Shown here piece after piece: positions 37,201 through 45,668 of a stretch of DNA of 64,000 nucleotides (within the stretch, counting starts at the first letter, position 1; each line of letters starts with the position of its first letter). Under the pieces are notes generated by a model. That model was not told the origin of the DNA and did no database searches. It saw only the letters and a list, made by a program, of their open reading frames with translations. The position numbers were made by a program, and so were the translations under genes. The stretch is from Flavobacterium limnosediminis JC2902 (lineage in GTDB: Bacteria; Bacteroidota; Bacteroidia; Flavobacteriales; Flavobacteriaceae), in assembly GCF_000498535.1 (NCBI RefSeq), contig NZ_AVGG01000005.1:62001-126000 (forward strand), in the 5' to 3' direction.

Positions 37201-38253
37201 CTATAACGATTCAACTCCTAGATATTTAACATCTGGAAAATCTTTCTTGTCTTCTTCTAATATAATTTTTGATATCAAAGTTGGATAGTTAAAATATATC
37301 TCAGCTTTTTGATTTACGGATAGTATTCTCGCAATTGTGGCCTTGTCAGGATGACCGTGTTGGTCTCCATTTGTACTGATTATGTATTTACTCGTATCTA
37401 TTAATTTGAATAATTCAACTGGGTTGTTTTTCTTACTACCGTGATGAGAGAGTTTTATCAGTTCTACAGCAAGTTTATTACCTCCATTGTATCCAAGTTT
37501 TCCTAACTCATCTATTAGCTCAGAAGGATGCGAGTCTCCTAAAAACAAATAATTCAAATCTTCTTTTTTTAATATAAATGCAATCGAACTTCCGTTATAA
37601 GGATCATTGTCTTCTTCAAATTTATCCTCTTCCATAAGTTCTCGAAAAGTTCTTTTATAGTCATTTTTCCGAGATGTATCAAATAGAGATTCAGGAGACT
37701 TGCTTTTCCATTCTTTTAATAATTTCCCAAGTTTTTCATTCCCTGGAGAAAGAATCTTAAAAGACAAACTATCCCAAATTAACTCATCACCTTTTTTAAT
37801 GATTTTTTCATCCCAAACACCTTTTTCCTTTATGTATTGTTCAAAATCATTCCCTTGTTTAACACTTGTCAGTGTAGTTTTTTCTTTAAACTTAATAGAA
37901 TCAACCACTGCTTCCTTATTCTTTAAAATTTTTTTTATCGAATTTCCTGAATTAAACCACACTTCATTTATTGATTCAATAGCATCTTTGTCCTTACTGA
38001 ACCATTTTAAAAAACCATCAATATGATCATCATCAATATGAGTTAATATCAAAAGGTCAATTTTGTTTGGCCTAATGCCCTCAATTGTTTTTTTTAAATC
38101 ACCATCATTGATTTTACCTGTGATTTTGTTTTTAAATGTATATGTAGTAGATGTACCGCCATCAATTAAAATATTTTTCATTTTACCAATATCATCGGCA
38201 TATGAAATATGAATAGAATCTCCATTATTAGCTTTAAGTATATTTATATTCAT
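37201..38253 (-). CDS. MBL-fold hydrolase (ComEC-like), probable effector of the Lamassu-type operon
   Basis: 350 residues with a full metallo-beta-lactamase fold: the N-terminal strand with GDSIHISY, ILIDGG, the metal motif THIDDDHIDG (His72, Asp74, Asp76, His77), the FLGDSHPSE strand, and the SHHGSKKN motif near residue 270. It is closest in style to the ComEC C-terminal hydrolases that act on nucleic acids. As first gene of the operon, with the protease, it would be one of two enzymatic effectors released by the SMC sensor. The start codon precedes a run of tightly spaced genes. Confidence 0.85.
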   Translation of the reverse strand: MNINILKANNGDSIHISYADDIGKMKNILIDGGTSTTYTFKNKITGKINDGDLKKTIEGIRPNKIDLLILTHIDDDHIDGFLKWFSKDKDAIESINEVWFNSGNSIKKILKNKEAVVDSIKFKEKTTLTSVKQGNDFEQYIKEKGVWDEKIIKKGDELIWDSLSFKILSPGNEKLGKLLKEWKSKSPESLFDTSRKNDYKRTFRELMEEDKFEEDNDPYNGSSIAFILKKEDLNYLFLGDSHPSELIDELGKLGYNGGNKLAVELIKLSHHGSKKNNPVELFKLIDTSKYIISTNGDQHGHPDKATIARILSVNQKAEIYFNYPTLISKIILEEDKKDFPDVKYLGVESL

Positions 38254-38341
38254 TTATACTGTTTTAGAGGATTTGTGGCCAGTTTTTCCAATACAAAAGA
38301 ATATGCAATATAGACTCAAACTGCACATGTATAAAATTACC

Positions 38342-38350
38342 ATTAACAAG
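38342..38350 (-). other. R''-like end of cassette 12
   Basis: On the minus strand CTTGTTAAT lies just past the DEDDh-BRCT gene and pairs with GTTAACA at the start of the same unit (39662-39668). It is taken as the 3' end of the last recognisable cassette. No second half-site follows it. Confidence 0.35.
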
Positions 38351-38355
38351 TTTTC

Positions 38356-39225
38356 TTAATTATTTTCAAGCAAATTACAAATTTCTACAAAATCATTTTC
38401 CGATAGAATTCTAATTTTTGCACCTTTATCAATTAATTCCTCAGCTTTTCTATGTTTTGAACTTTTTTCATATCCAGCTAATTTAGTTGTGTCTTGAAAT
38501 CCGACTACTAACATTGTTGTGGTTTTTGAAACAGAGTTAGTTACTTTACAACCAATTTTGGAAGCAATGATTCCTGCTTCACTTCGTGGAATTGATAAAG
38601 AACCTGTGAAAACAATATTTTCTCCGTAAAGTTGTCCTTCAGGATTTCCTTCTAAATAAATATTGGAAGAATTTTTCTTGTACAAGAAAATTGGTTGTCC
38701 AACTCTTTTAAACCATTCTTCAATAGACAAATTCGTTATTTCGCAAGCTTTTTTGACAACCATTCCTGCTGCAACTGCATCTTCTAAAGCATCGTGATGC
38801 TCAAAATTAATATTAAGATGATTTGCAATATTTGAAAGACCATAACCACTATATGCAAATTCTTCCCAAGTTCTACGAACTATTTTAGCACTATCAAGCC
38901 ATTTAGGTTGTAAATAATCCAAACTATAAGCTTCGCAAGCTCTGTTAATTGCAATTCTGTCGAAGGGCATATGATGAATTGATATTTGTCCTTCAATACG
39001 TTTTTTTAATTCGTTATAAATCTCTTTAAATGTGGGAGCATTTTTTACATCTTTTTCACTTATTCCGTGAATTGAAACATTAAAAGGATCAAAATAATCT
39101 TCCGGATTTATTAATACAGACCATTTGTCAATGATTTGTCCATTTTTAAATTCTGCAATACCAATTTGACAGATACTTGAATAATCTGCGTTTGCTGTTT
39201 CAACGTCAATTGCGAAAAAATTCAT
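38356..39225 (-). CDS. DEDDh exonuclease with C-terminal BRCT domain (cassette 12)
   Basis: 289 residues. The exonuclease domain (1-165) has the DEDDh residues Asp7 and Glu9 in IDVETA, Asp89 in HHMPFDRIA, and His144/Asp149 in HHDALEDA. A BRCT domain follows (about 200-285) with LYGENIVFTGSLSIPRSEAG and GCKVTNSVSKTTTMLVVG. This DnaQ-BRCT fusion is known in other bacteria and may trim DNA ends at nicks or breaks. Its start overlaps the stop of the 142-residue gene by one base, so the two are one unit. The unit ends at an R''-like sequence. Confidence 0.88.
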   Translation of the reverse strand: MNFFAIDVETANADYSSICQIGIAEFKNGQIIDKWSVLINPEDYFDPFNVSIHGISEKDVKNAPTFKEIYNELKKRIEGQISIHHMPFDRIAINRACEAYSLDYLQPKWLDSAKIVRRTWEEFAYSGYGLSNIANHLNINFEHHDALEDAVAAGMVVKKACEITNLSIEEWFKRVGQPIFLYKKNSSNIYLEGNPEGQLYGENIVFTGSLSIPRSEAGIIASKIGCKVTNSVSKTTTMLVVGFQDTTKLAGYEKSSKHRKAEELIDKGAKIRILSENDFVEICNLLENN

Positions 39226-39653
39226 TATATTTTATTTACGAGTTCTAAAGTAACCATATCTCCAATATTTAGACTTCGTTCTTCAATATGTTTTAGAAAA
39301 ACTTTTTCAGTTAAAACTTTTAGTTTAGAATGTTTTTTACCTTTCGCGTTTAATTTTTTCTCTAACCCAATGATTTGGTTATTAAGAATACCATTTTTTA
39401 TATCGTCAATAATTTTTTCAGAGATTATATAAAAGTTGGTTTCGGATAAAAATTCACTTTCTGTAGGATAGCCTCCAAGGTTACCAATAATTTGAAAGTG
39501 GTTGTGTTTTGAACCATTCAAGTCTTGTGTAAAAAAAACATTTTTATCGTAAAATTGATTTGGTTTACTTTTTTCTAAAAACTCAGAAGAATATTTTTCA
39601 ATTCTTTCTAAATCAATTTTTATGTATTCATTATTTTCCATAACGTTCGTCAT
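39225..39653 (-). CDS. Small unknown protein in the DEDDh-BRCT cassette
   Basis: 142 residues; an ATG at 39641 is an equally good start. There is no signal or membrane segment. The sequence alternates strands and Lys/Glu helices (FFTQDLNGSKHNHFQIIGN, LKVLTEKVFLKHIEE, GDMVTLELVNKI). I recognise no family. The one-base overlap with the exonuclease gene implies shared translation and a joint role, possibly an inhibitor or adaptor. Confidence 0.6.
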   Translation of the reverse strand: MTNVMENNEYIKIDLERIEKYSSEFLEKSKPNQFYDKNVFFTQDLNGSKHNHFQIIGNLGGYPTESEFLSETNFYIISEKIIDDIKNGILNNQIIGLEKKLNAKGKKHSKLKVLTEKVFLKHIEERSLNIGDMVTLELVNKI

Positions 39654-39661
39654 AAAATATA

Positions 39662-39845
39662 TGTTAACTCATAAGTATATTCAACTCTTATATTATTATG
39701 TGCATTTTATTTATTTCAAGCCTATCAAATAAACAATTAATCCATTTCTTAATCAATACGTATAAACACGTAATTTCATGATTGCAAAACAAACATTAAA
39801 TTCAATCTTAAACCCCTCTTGTTCAAAAAAAATACTGTTTACAAT
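39662..39845 (-). repeat. attC-like junction, type B (cassettes 11/12)
   Basis: The right half is the approximately 120-base type B repeat (TCATAAGTATATTCAACTC through the ACGT-box at 39753), shared with the junctions at 41.9, 45.5, 48.1, 50.5 and 54.1 kb. R' is TGTTAAC at 39662-39668 on the plus strand. The left half near the 149-residue gene stop is degenerate. Confidence 0.5.
39753..39774 (-). promoter_or_regulatory. ACGT-box operator in junction 11/12
   Basis: TCAATACGTATAAACACGTA plus AT on the plus strand. On the minus strand it points to the 39653 start, about 100 bases away. Confidence 0.5.
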
Positions 39846-39847
39846 AG

Positions 39848-40297
39848 CTATTTTCCACTTTTTACAACATTCCATTCTCTTTTTAAAACTTTCTTTGTAA
39901 TTGCCAGAAGTTCCTCTATGTGAATATCAAGTGTGTCATTATCTGGAACGAAATAAATTAAATCTCTTATTTCTCTCATTTTTTCAACAAGCTTATTATG
40001 ATCTTCTTCCGATGGATTTAAAAGTAATTCAATTTTGAATTCTGCTTCGACGATTTCCCGAAACGCTTCTTTAATTTTTTCTTGATTTTCCTGTATGCTT
40101 GTGTATTCTGCTCTGGAAATAAAAACACTGATTGTATCTCGCAATGAATTAATCCACTGCTGTCTAAACTGTGTAACTCCTGTATTTATAATTTGTTTTT
40201 TTGCGATTATATAGGTGATAAACCCTATTATTATTGGAATTAAAATTGAGGTCAATATTGTTATAACGATATTTAGATCGATTTCATTAAATGTCAT
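39848..40297 (-). CDS. Single-span membrane protein (cassette 11)
   Basis: 149 residues. One membrane helix at about 10-30 (ITILTSILIPIIIGFITYIIA) is followed by a cytoplasmic helical region: FRQQWINSLRDTISVFISRAEY, IKEAFREIVEAEFKIELLLNPSEEDHNKLVEKMREI. Proteins with one N-terminal helix and a QWINSLRD-type helix are widespread single cargo genes in bacteria and sometimes sit beside defence genes, with unknown function. It fills the whole cassette, with an R' (ATAGCTAAC, 40330-40338) just before it. Confidence 0.7.
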   Translation of the reverse strand: MTFNEIDLNIVITILTSILIPIIIGFITYIIAKKQIINTGVTQFRQQWINSLRDTISVFISRAEYTSIQENQEKIKEAFREIVEAEFKIELLLNPSEEDHNKLVEKMREIRDLIYFVPDNDTLDIHIEELLAITKKVLKREWNVVKSGK

Positions 40298-40327
40298 ATC
40301 AAATATTTTTTCGAATGCTGAGATTTT

Positions 40328-40470
40328 ATATAGCTAACTCCCGCCTACTTTGCGGAGTTTTTGGAACAGTTTTTCTAAAAGCACTAATTTCAAGATAAAG
40401 CTTACAAATGCAAAACCACCATTATTTTAAGCCTTAAAGCCCAAATTCCGCAAAACTATGTTAGTGTCCG
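40328..40470 (-). repeat. attC-like junction, type A (cassettes 10/11)
   Basis: On the minus strand, R''-like ACACTAAC, then TTTGCGGAATTTGGG and the shared GCTTTAAGG, then CCAAAAACTCCGCAAA and R'-like GTTAGCT. The inner stem TTTGCGGA / TCCGCAAA pairs within this site and differs from the TTCGCGA stem at 49.5 kb, so the two sites co-vary. Confidence 0.6.
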
Positions 40471-40976
40471 GCTTTGTTATTTATATCAGAATTTATTAAT
40501 AAAAACAACACAAACAAACTTCTAATCGTGCTTACAGACATTAAGTATATTAATGAAATTATAGTTTTAAAAATAAATTCATTCGCTACATTTTCAGATA
40601 TTGCCCAAACGAGATATGAGATTATAAAACAAAGTACTAATTCTGTTATTGCAATTTTAAAAACTTTTACAATTGTTTTGAAAGTCCCAATAGAAAAAAA
40701 TAGTTCCAAAGGGCTTTTAGATTGCTCAGGTAATTTATTAGAAATATTTGACCGAATAGCAACAATTATTGTTAATGAGGCTAAAATAAAACCTGCCAAA
40801 GAAACTGAAGCTCCAATAACATTTCCTAAAATGTCAAGATTTGAATTCTTAGAATTGTAAATAATTGATATTAAATAAAATTTATTAAAAAAGAACCAAT
40901 ATAAAATTATTAGTAAAGCATCAATAGAAAATGCATAGTTTAAATAGTTATCAACTAATGTTCTGAAGTTTTTCAT
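40461..40976 (-). CDS. Four-span membrane protein (cassette 10)
   Basis: 171 residues with four membrane helices (about 15-35, 47-72, 103-128, 135-162) and short polar ends. The stop codon TAA is part of the R'' sequence of the following junction. Its start overlaps the end of the 313-residue soluble protein gene by four bases, so they are a pair. A four-span protein plus a soluble partner of about 310 residues recalls the Kiwa layout (KwaA/KwaB), but the gene order is reversed here and I cannot show homology. Confidence 0.7.
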   Translation of the reverse strand: MKNFRTLVDNYLNYAFSIDALLIILYWFFFNKFYLISIIYNSKNSNLDILGNVIGASVSLAGFILASLTIIVAIRSNISNKLPEQSKSPLELFFSIGTFKTIVKVFKIAITELVLCFIISYLVWAISENVANEFIFKTIISLIYLMSVSTIRSLFVLFLLINSDINNKAGH

Positions 40977-41914
40977 TTGAAATCTGTTGAGAGTAATTCT
41001 TGAGTCATTTTTTGAAACATATCTACCGAAATTAAAGTTCTGTATTTAACTTTTCTTTCAACTTTAATTTCACTATGTATTTTTTCTAAAAGTAAATCGA
41101 AATTTTCTAAAACATTATTGTGTTCTGCATCTTCTGCACGAAGGCAGAGTTTGTTAAATAAATATTTTTGATTTTTATGTTTTTTAAAATAGTTTAAAAT
41201 ATTAAATACTGAATTTTGAATTAATGGGGTTTCAGATCGTTGTTTATAATCGAATTTTAAAACTATTGTTGCGTAATCACTTTGAAAATTTTCAAATGAG
41301 GCGTTTAAGGAACTCCAAATTTTTTCATCCATTTTTTTTATCTGTGCTAAATTATCTTTATGGACTTTTACTACAAACTCAGAAAAACGATTTATCCTTT
41401 CTTTAAATTTTTCCAAATCATCTTTTACTATTGCTTTAAAACCAACATTATCTAATATTTCTTTATGGATACCTATTTTTTGAATATAATGTATTAAATC
41501 ATTTATTTTTGAACCGTAATGATTGTACTCTAAAGCAAGTATTATTTTATTGTTTCTATAATCAATTATGAAATGTGTTGTTTCGACTAAACCTTCTTCT
41601 TCTTCAGCTTCAATTTCTTTTGTTTCGTCAGTTTTTGTATTCATTAATTCCGGTAATAAATCTTTTCTAACACAACGCATTTTTGCTTTCAAAAAATTTT
41701 CTGAATTTTCAATACCTTGAATAAAAACTAATTTGTCACCATATTTTTGATATCTTATTTTAGCTCGTGTATTAGCTAAAGTAGTAATCGTTTCAAATAA
41801 ATCATTGAAATTGTTATTTTCTCTGAATTTGAATTCTAATTCGTAGTAATTAATTACTCTTTTTACTTTAGATATTTTGTCTTTTGCCATAATTTTCATT
41901 TGGTTTTTTCTCAT
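40973..41914 (-). CDS. Soluble protein of unknown function paired with a membrane protein (cassette 10)
   Basis: 313 residues; an ATG at 41890 (MAKDKISK) is an alternative start. There is no signal or membrane segment. The first 125 residues are alpha/beta with a Glu-rich linker (EIEAEEEEG). Then TTHFIIDYRNNKIILALEYNHYGSKINDLIHYI and a C-terminal helical half follow. It couples by a four-base overlap to a four-span membrane protein gene. This looks like a sensor/effector pair of the kind found in phage defence, which is inference from layout. Confidence 0.65.
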   Translation of the reverse strand: MRKNQMKIMAKDKISKVKRVINYYELEFKFRENNNFNDLFETITTLANTRAKIRYQKYGDKLVFIQGIENSENFLKAKMRCVRKDLLPELMNTKTDETKEIEAEEEEGLVETTHFIIDYRNNKIILALEYNHYGSKINDLIHYIQKIGIHKEILDNVGFKAIVKDDLEKFKERINRFSEFVVKVHKDNLAQIKKMDEKIWSSLNASFENFQSDYATIVLKFDYKQRSETPLIQNSVFNILNYFKKHKNQKYLFNKLCLRAEDAEHNNVLENFDLLLEKIHSEIKVERKVKYRTLISVDMFQKMTQELLSTDFK

Positions 41915-42030
41915 TTTTTGTGAAGCTTGATTCTACTTCTTAAATATATTCAACTCTTATAATATTATTACGAGTGCTTTATTTACCAATAGCTTAGCTT
42001 CCCAAATAAACAACTATTCCTCTTTTCTAC

Positions 42031-42051
42031 CAATACGTATAAACACGTAAT
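42031..42051 (-). promoter_or_regulatory. ACGT-box operator in junction 9/10
   Basis: CAATACGTATAAACACGTAA plus T on the plus strand, facing the 41914 start about 115 bases away. Confidence 0.5.
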
Positions 42052-42095
42052 TTTATAATAAAAAAGCTAAAACAATATCCAATAGAAAAACAAAA

Positions 42096-42117
42096 AAGAT
42101 GCTCTAAAGCATCTTCT
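42096..42117 (-). terminator. Terminator after the HEPN-like gene
   Basis: AAGATGCT / AGCATCTT hairpin followed on the minus strand by TTTTTTGTTTTTC. Near-identical hairpins occur at the 50.6 and 54.2 kb junctions. Confidence 0.7.
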
Positions 42118-42192
42118 ATATAAAACCAGTAAGAAGGTTTAATTTACCTTAGAAATCTGTTTTACAAAACCGTTGCTAGTGATTGTCCTTAT

Positions 42193-42699
42193 TTATGTTA
42201 GTGTATGCGGTTTACAATTATTGAGTATGTCTTCAAGTGCTTTCAATACCTCATTTAAATCCAACGATTGATCGCGAAATACTAAAGTATTATCAAATGA
42301 ATTGTAGCCACGGTGATTATTGTTAAGTGTACGTCCTGGAAAAGAAGGATTCATCGCTAAGTCAATGTAAACCCCATTTGAATTATTGCAAAACCATTCT
42401 TCAATTCGATCATCATAATGTTCAAAGTGATTGCGAAATTTGCGATCAGACAGTATATTCTCCTTTTCTACTCTGAGTATTTGTCTTAATCTTTCACCGC
42501 GTTTTTCGTACTTTTTATTACTTGACCATAGAATTTTGGAAACATTTGCTGCCGCTACAAGAATTGATTGGATTGAACTCCAAACTTCTATTTTATCAAA
42601 AGAGTTCTCGTTGGCTTTTAAGCATTCAGCTGCTCTTTGCGCAATTTTTGATTGTAGCGCAATTTCACTTATAAAAATCATTTCTTGTAGTCCGTTCAT
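42193..42699 (-). CDS. HEPN-like small protein (cassette 9)
   Basis: 168 residues, nearly all helical. The segment RNHFEHYDDRIEEW contains an R-x4-H motif (Arg89, His94), as in HEPN ribonucleases, placed in the last third after two or three long helices, as expected. HEPN proteins often cleave RNA in toxin-antitoxin and phage-defence systems. No partner gene is present in the cassette, so an antitoxin, if needed, is missing. It is followed by a strong terminator and an attC-like junction. Confidence 0.55.
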   Translation of the reverse strand: MNGLQEMIFISEIALQSKIAQRAAECLKANENSFDKIEVWSSIQSILVAAANVSKILWSSNKKYEKRGERLRQILRVEKENILSDRKFRNHFEHYDDRIEEWFCNNSNGVYIDLAMNPSFPGRTLNNNHRGYNSFDNTLVFRDQSLDLNEVLKALEDILNNCKPHTLT

Positions 42700-42761
42700 T
42701 TTTTAATATTTTTCATATTTAAGAATTACCTTCTAAAGAAAAAAAATTAGTTTAAAAAAGA

Positions 42762-42830
42762 AAATTTGCACAAACCATTCCAAAAAATCCCAAACCTGCA
42801 ATAGCATAAAACCTGTGTTGGCAAAAGATT
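42762..42830 (-). repeat. Short attC-like junction (cassettes 8/9)
   Basis: On the minus strand TTTGCCAAC (42817-42825) follows the 855-residue gene; its partner is the start of that same unit at 45522. It is followed by AGGTTTTATGC and a possible degenerate second half ending near 42762. The site is only about 70 bases, shorter than the others. Confidence 0.4.
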
Positions 42831-42880
42831 ATTCTATTTCTTCTTCTTAACGCTTTTCCAATAGTCGAAATGGAGGGAGC

Positions 42881-45448
42881 CTAATTTTTTATTATTTTAA
42901 ATTGTTCAATTTCGTTTCCAGACGATATTTTTATGATATAGAAGCCATTCTCCAAAAAGGATACATCAATGTTAGTATCGGAAACTGACATAATTAAGTT
43001 TCCGGATAGCGAGAATAAAGAGACTCTATCGACGGTTTTGCCTTTTCGGGTTGAAATATGGATTGTGTCCTTAACTGGATTAGGGTAAATAACAAATGAG
43101 CCTTCCTCAGTAATGTCTGGAGTAGATAGAAAGCCTTCAGGTCGTAATCGTACAAATGCATTTTCGGGTTGGCCATTAAATAATCTGAATGTACCACCCA
43201 CAAGAATTCTGCCATAACTATCGATATCGATATCAGAAATATATTCTGTATCGGTTGGTCCATAATTAATACCAATAGCAAATCCACTTCCAATATTAAA
43301 TGTTGTATCGGCTGAACCATCTGGATTTCTCCGAACTAGATAATTTGGAAAAACTGAAACCAGCCGAACACCCATTAAAATCTTACCGTCAGGGAGGAGA
43401 GCGTGGGCTGTATTTTCACTTTGAAAAGATTGTGTTGAAGGGAATGAAAATCCAGTGTCTAAACTACCATTAGCGTTCAATCTGAATACAGAATGGCCTC
43501 CTGTAACATCAGAAAAGCACAAAACTTTTCCATCAGGTTGAAGCGTAAAATTAGTCACACCAGGTGTTGTAGTTGGCGGATTGAAACTTGTGTCTATTTG
43601 ACCATCAGGTAATAGCCGACCCATTTTGTAATTATCGACTCCCCATCCAGTATAATATGAGAATAATATCTTTCCGTCGGGTTGTAGTGCTACTTCATTA
43701 CAATTGGTATAAGTAGTAAAGTTAAAGGTTGTATCAAGTGTCCTGTCCGGATTGAAGCGTTTAATGACATTATCGTTACCAGTTCTTCCAACCGTTAATA
43801 TTTTTCCATCGGGTTGTACACGTACGCAGGTGTATGATCCGTATAATCCATAGTCACCGGGAGTAAGCGATACAAAAGAGGTATCAAGCGATCCGTCACT
43901 ATTTAGGCGTACAAATGATCCGCCTGCCTGACCATTGAAAAAAAACATACCCGATGATGTAATAAGAATTTTACCATCGGCTTGTAGTGCCATGTCAGTA
44001 ATTTGATTGTAATCGGCAATGAATTGGTAGCATTTTGCTTCGAAGCTTTCGTCAACGCTACCATCTTCGTTTAATCGAACAAGACGATCGCGCGTGGATC
44101 CATTGTACATACTAAATCGTCCACTAACCAATATTTTGCCATTAGGTTGTTGTAAAATCTTTCCGACTCTGTCATTAAAGCCTTTACAAATGTTGTGGAA
44201 AGTAGTGTCTCGGTTACCATCGGTGTCAATTCGAACAATGTTGTTTACCGCGACACCGTTGTAACTGTTTATAGAACCCACACAAACAAGTTTTCCATCG
44301 GAAGTCATTTTAATATCTTTGATGGAATTGGTATCGTTATAATCGGTTGAGAAGCTAGCATAAGCTGTAAATGATGAGTCTAGAGTACCATCAGAATTAA
44401 GTCGTAGGATACATTTTGGAGTACTGATGACCGTGTTTAGATCATTAGACCAGCGAGTAAAATCGCCTCCGATAATGATCTTACCATCTGCCAAAACTAC
44501 GATAGAACTCACTCCTACACGGGAATTTGTCACAGTTCGGAATCCCCAGCCATAAAATGAGGGGTCGAGAGAACCATCTGCATTGAGCCTTACTAAATCC
44601 CGGCGGTTTGAAGAGTTGAAAGCTTGTTCAAATTCGCCACCCACCAATATCTTTCCATTTGGGAGCACTACTATAGTCCTGATTTCACGATCTGCATAAT
44701 TTGAAATAAAAGTAGGTTGTGATGCCTGTGGTGTATTGCGTGTCCATGACGGATCAAGAGTGCCATTTGCCAAGGTGCGGTAAATACGACCATTATCACC
44801 AATTATAATTTTACCATCGGGCTGGATGGCAATACTATGCACTCCAAGTTTGTATGCTGCTGGGTCATAAACAAATGTTGGATCCGGACTACCGTCTGCG
44901 TTTATTCTTACAATTAAACTCACTGCTTGTCCGTTGTAGGAAGCTATAGCGTCACCCCCAACTAAAAGTTTACCATCAGGTTGAATTTTAACTACTCCGG
45001 CCCAAGTATACGTGCTGTTCATTTGAATCGTAAAACCGTTCCCCATAACAAAGCTGTTATCTCGCGTTCCGTCGGGATTTAATCGTACCATATATTTTGC
45101 TGCAATCCCTTCATAGGTAGTAAATGCACCAACAACCACAATTTTTCCATCCGGTTGAATGAGAAAATCCTTAATTAATCCATTGAAATTACCAGACAAA
45201 AAGCTTGTATCGCGCTGATTGCCGTCAAGGCGGACAAGGCTTGTGGTCGGGATACTGGAATAGTTGGTTACCGCAACTATGAGTTTGCCATCTGACTGGA
45301 CTTCTGATTTGACAAAATAAAATCCATCAACATAATATTGGTTGTTGGGAAGTTCGTAGGTATTCCAATTTGGGTCTTTCTCAAATATATTTTGGGCTGA
45401 AGACATCACAAAGGAAAGTCCTAATAGGAGTAATAAAATTTTTTTCAT
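42881..45448 (-). CDS. Delta-60 repeat protein with T9SS sorting domain (cassette 8)
   Basis: 855 residues. A signal peptide ends at MSSAQ (about residue 19). About fifteen delta-60 repeats follow, each with the pattern LQPDGKILVGG...LVRLNxDGSLDxSF, predicted to build a beta-propeller or long beta-solenoid. The last 70 residues are a type A T9SS C-terminal domain (VIYPNPVKDTIHIS, then VSLFSLSGN, then ENGFYIIKI), so the protein is secreted or surface-anchored by the type IX system. It is by far the largest gene in the array. Its bounding ends GTTGGCAG/TTGCCAAC are complementary, so it too behaves as a cassette. Confidence 0.9.
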   Translation of the reverse strand: MKKILLLLLGLSFVMSSAQNIFEKDPNWNTYELPNNQYYVDGFYFVKSEVQSDGKLIVAVTNYSSIPTTSLVRLDGNQRDTSFLSGNFNGLIKDFLIQPDGKIVVVGAFTTYEGIAAKYMVRLNPDGTRDNSFVMGNGFTIQMNSTYTWAGVVKIQPDGKLLVGGDAIASYNGQAVSLIVRINADGSPDPTFVYDPAAYKLGVHSIAIQPDGKIIIGDNGRIYRTLANGTLDPSWTRNTPQASQPTFISNYADREIRTIVVLPNGKILVGGEFEQAFNSSNRRDLVRLNADGSLDPSFYGWGFRTVTNSRVGVSSIVVLADGKIIIGGDFTRWSNDLNTVISTPKCILRLNSDGTLDSSFTAYASFSTDYNDTNSIKDIKMTSDGKLVCVGSINSYNGVAVNNIVRIDTDGNRDTTFHNICKGFNDRVGKILQQPNGKILVSGRFSMYNGSTRDRLVRLNEDGSVDESFEAKCYQFIADYNQITDMALQADGKILITSSGMFFFNGQAGGSFVRLNSDGSLDTSFVSLTPGDYGLYGSYTCVRVQPDGKILTVGRTGNDNVIKRFNPDRTLDTTFNFTTYTNCNEVALQPDGKILFSYYTGWGVDNYKMGRLLPDGQIDTSFNPPTTTPGVTNFTLQPDGKVLCFSDVTGGHSVFRLNANGSLDTGFSFPSTQSFQSENTAHALLPDGKILMGVRLVSVFPNYLVRRNPDGSADTTFNIGSGFAIGINYGPTDTEYISDIDIDSYGRILVGGTFRLFNGQPENAFVRLRPEGFLSTPDITEEGSFVIYPNPVKDTIHISTRKGKTVDRVSLFSLSGNLIMSVSDTNIDVSFLENGFYIIKISSGNEIEQFKIIKN

Positions 45449-45609
45449 TTTTTGCTAAAATTTTAAACTTAATTTTTAAAATCAGGCTGAAAGCTATAAA
45501 GACACACTGTCTCTATAATTTTCTGCCAACTCATAAACATATTCAATTAAAATATATTCACGAGAATTTATTTAAATTCTCCCAAATAAACAACTATTTC
45601 CCTTCAACA

Positions 45610-45631
45610 TCAATACGTATAAACACGTAAT
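45610..45631 (-). promoter_or_regulatory. ACGT-box operator in junction 7/8
   Basis: TCAATACGTATAAACACGTA plus AT on the plus strand, facing the delta-60 gene about 160 bases away. Confidence 0.5.
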
Positions 45632-45648
45632 TCCAACCATCATAAAAA

Positions 45649-45668
45649 AAAACGCCTTCCGGCGTTTC
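45649..45668 (-). terminator. Terminator in junction 7/8
   Basis: AAACGCC-TTCC-GGCGTTT hairpin followed on the minus strand by a T run. A near copy lies at 48239. Confidence 0.65.

Larger units (their letters stand above)
41930..42190 (-). repeat. attC-like junction, type B (cassettes 9/10)
   Basis: Holds, in minus-strand order, an R''-like CACTAGCAAC-GGTTTTG, the terminator hairpin at 42097, the ACGT-box motif at 42031 and the shared AT-rich tail ending near 41936. R' and R'' are less well conserved here than at other junctions. Confidence 0.45.

Noticed and set aside
42881..45448. The delta-60 gene's internal repeats as a DNA repeat array
   Set aside because: The repetition is at protein level (delta-60 repeats) and keeps the reading frame throughout.
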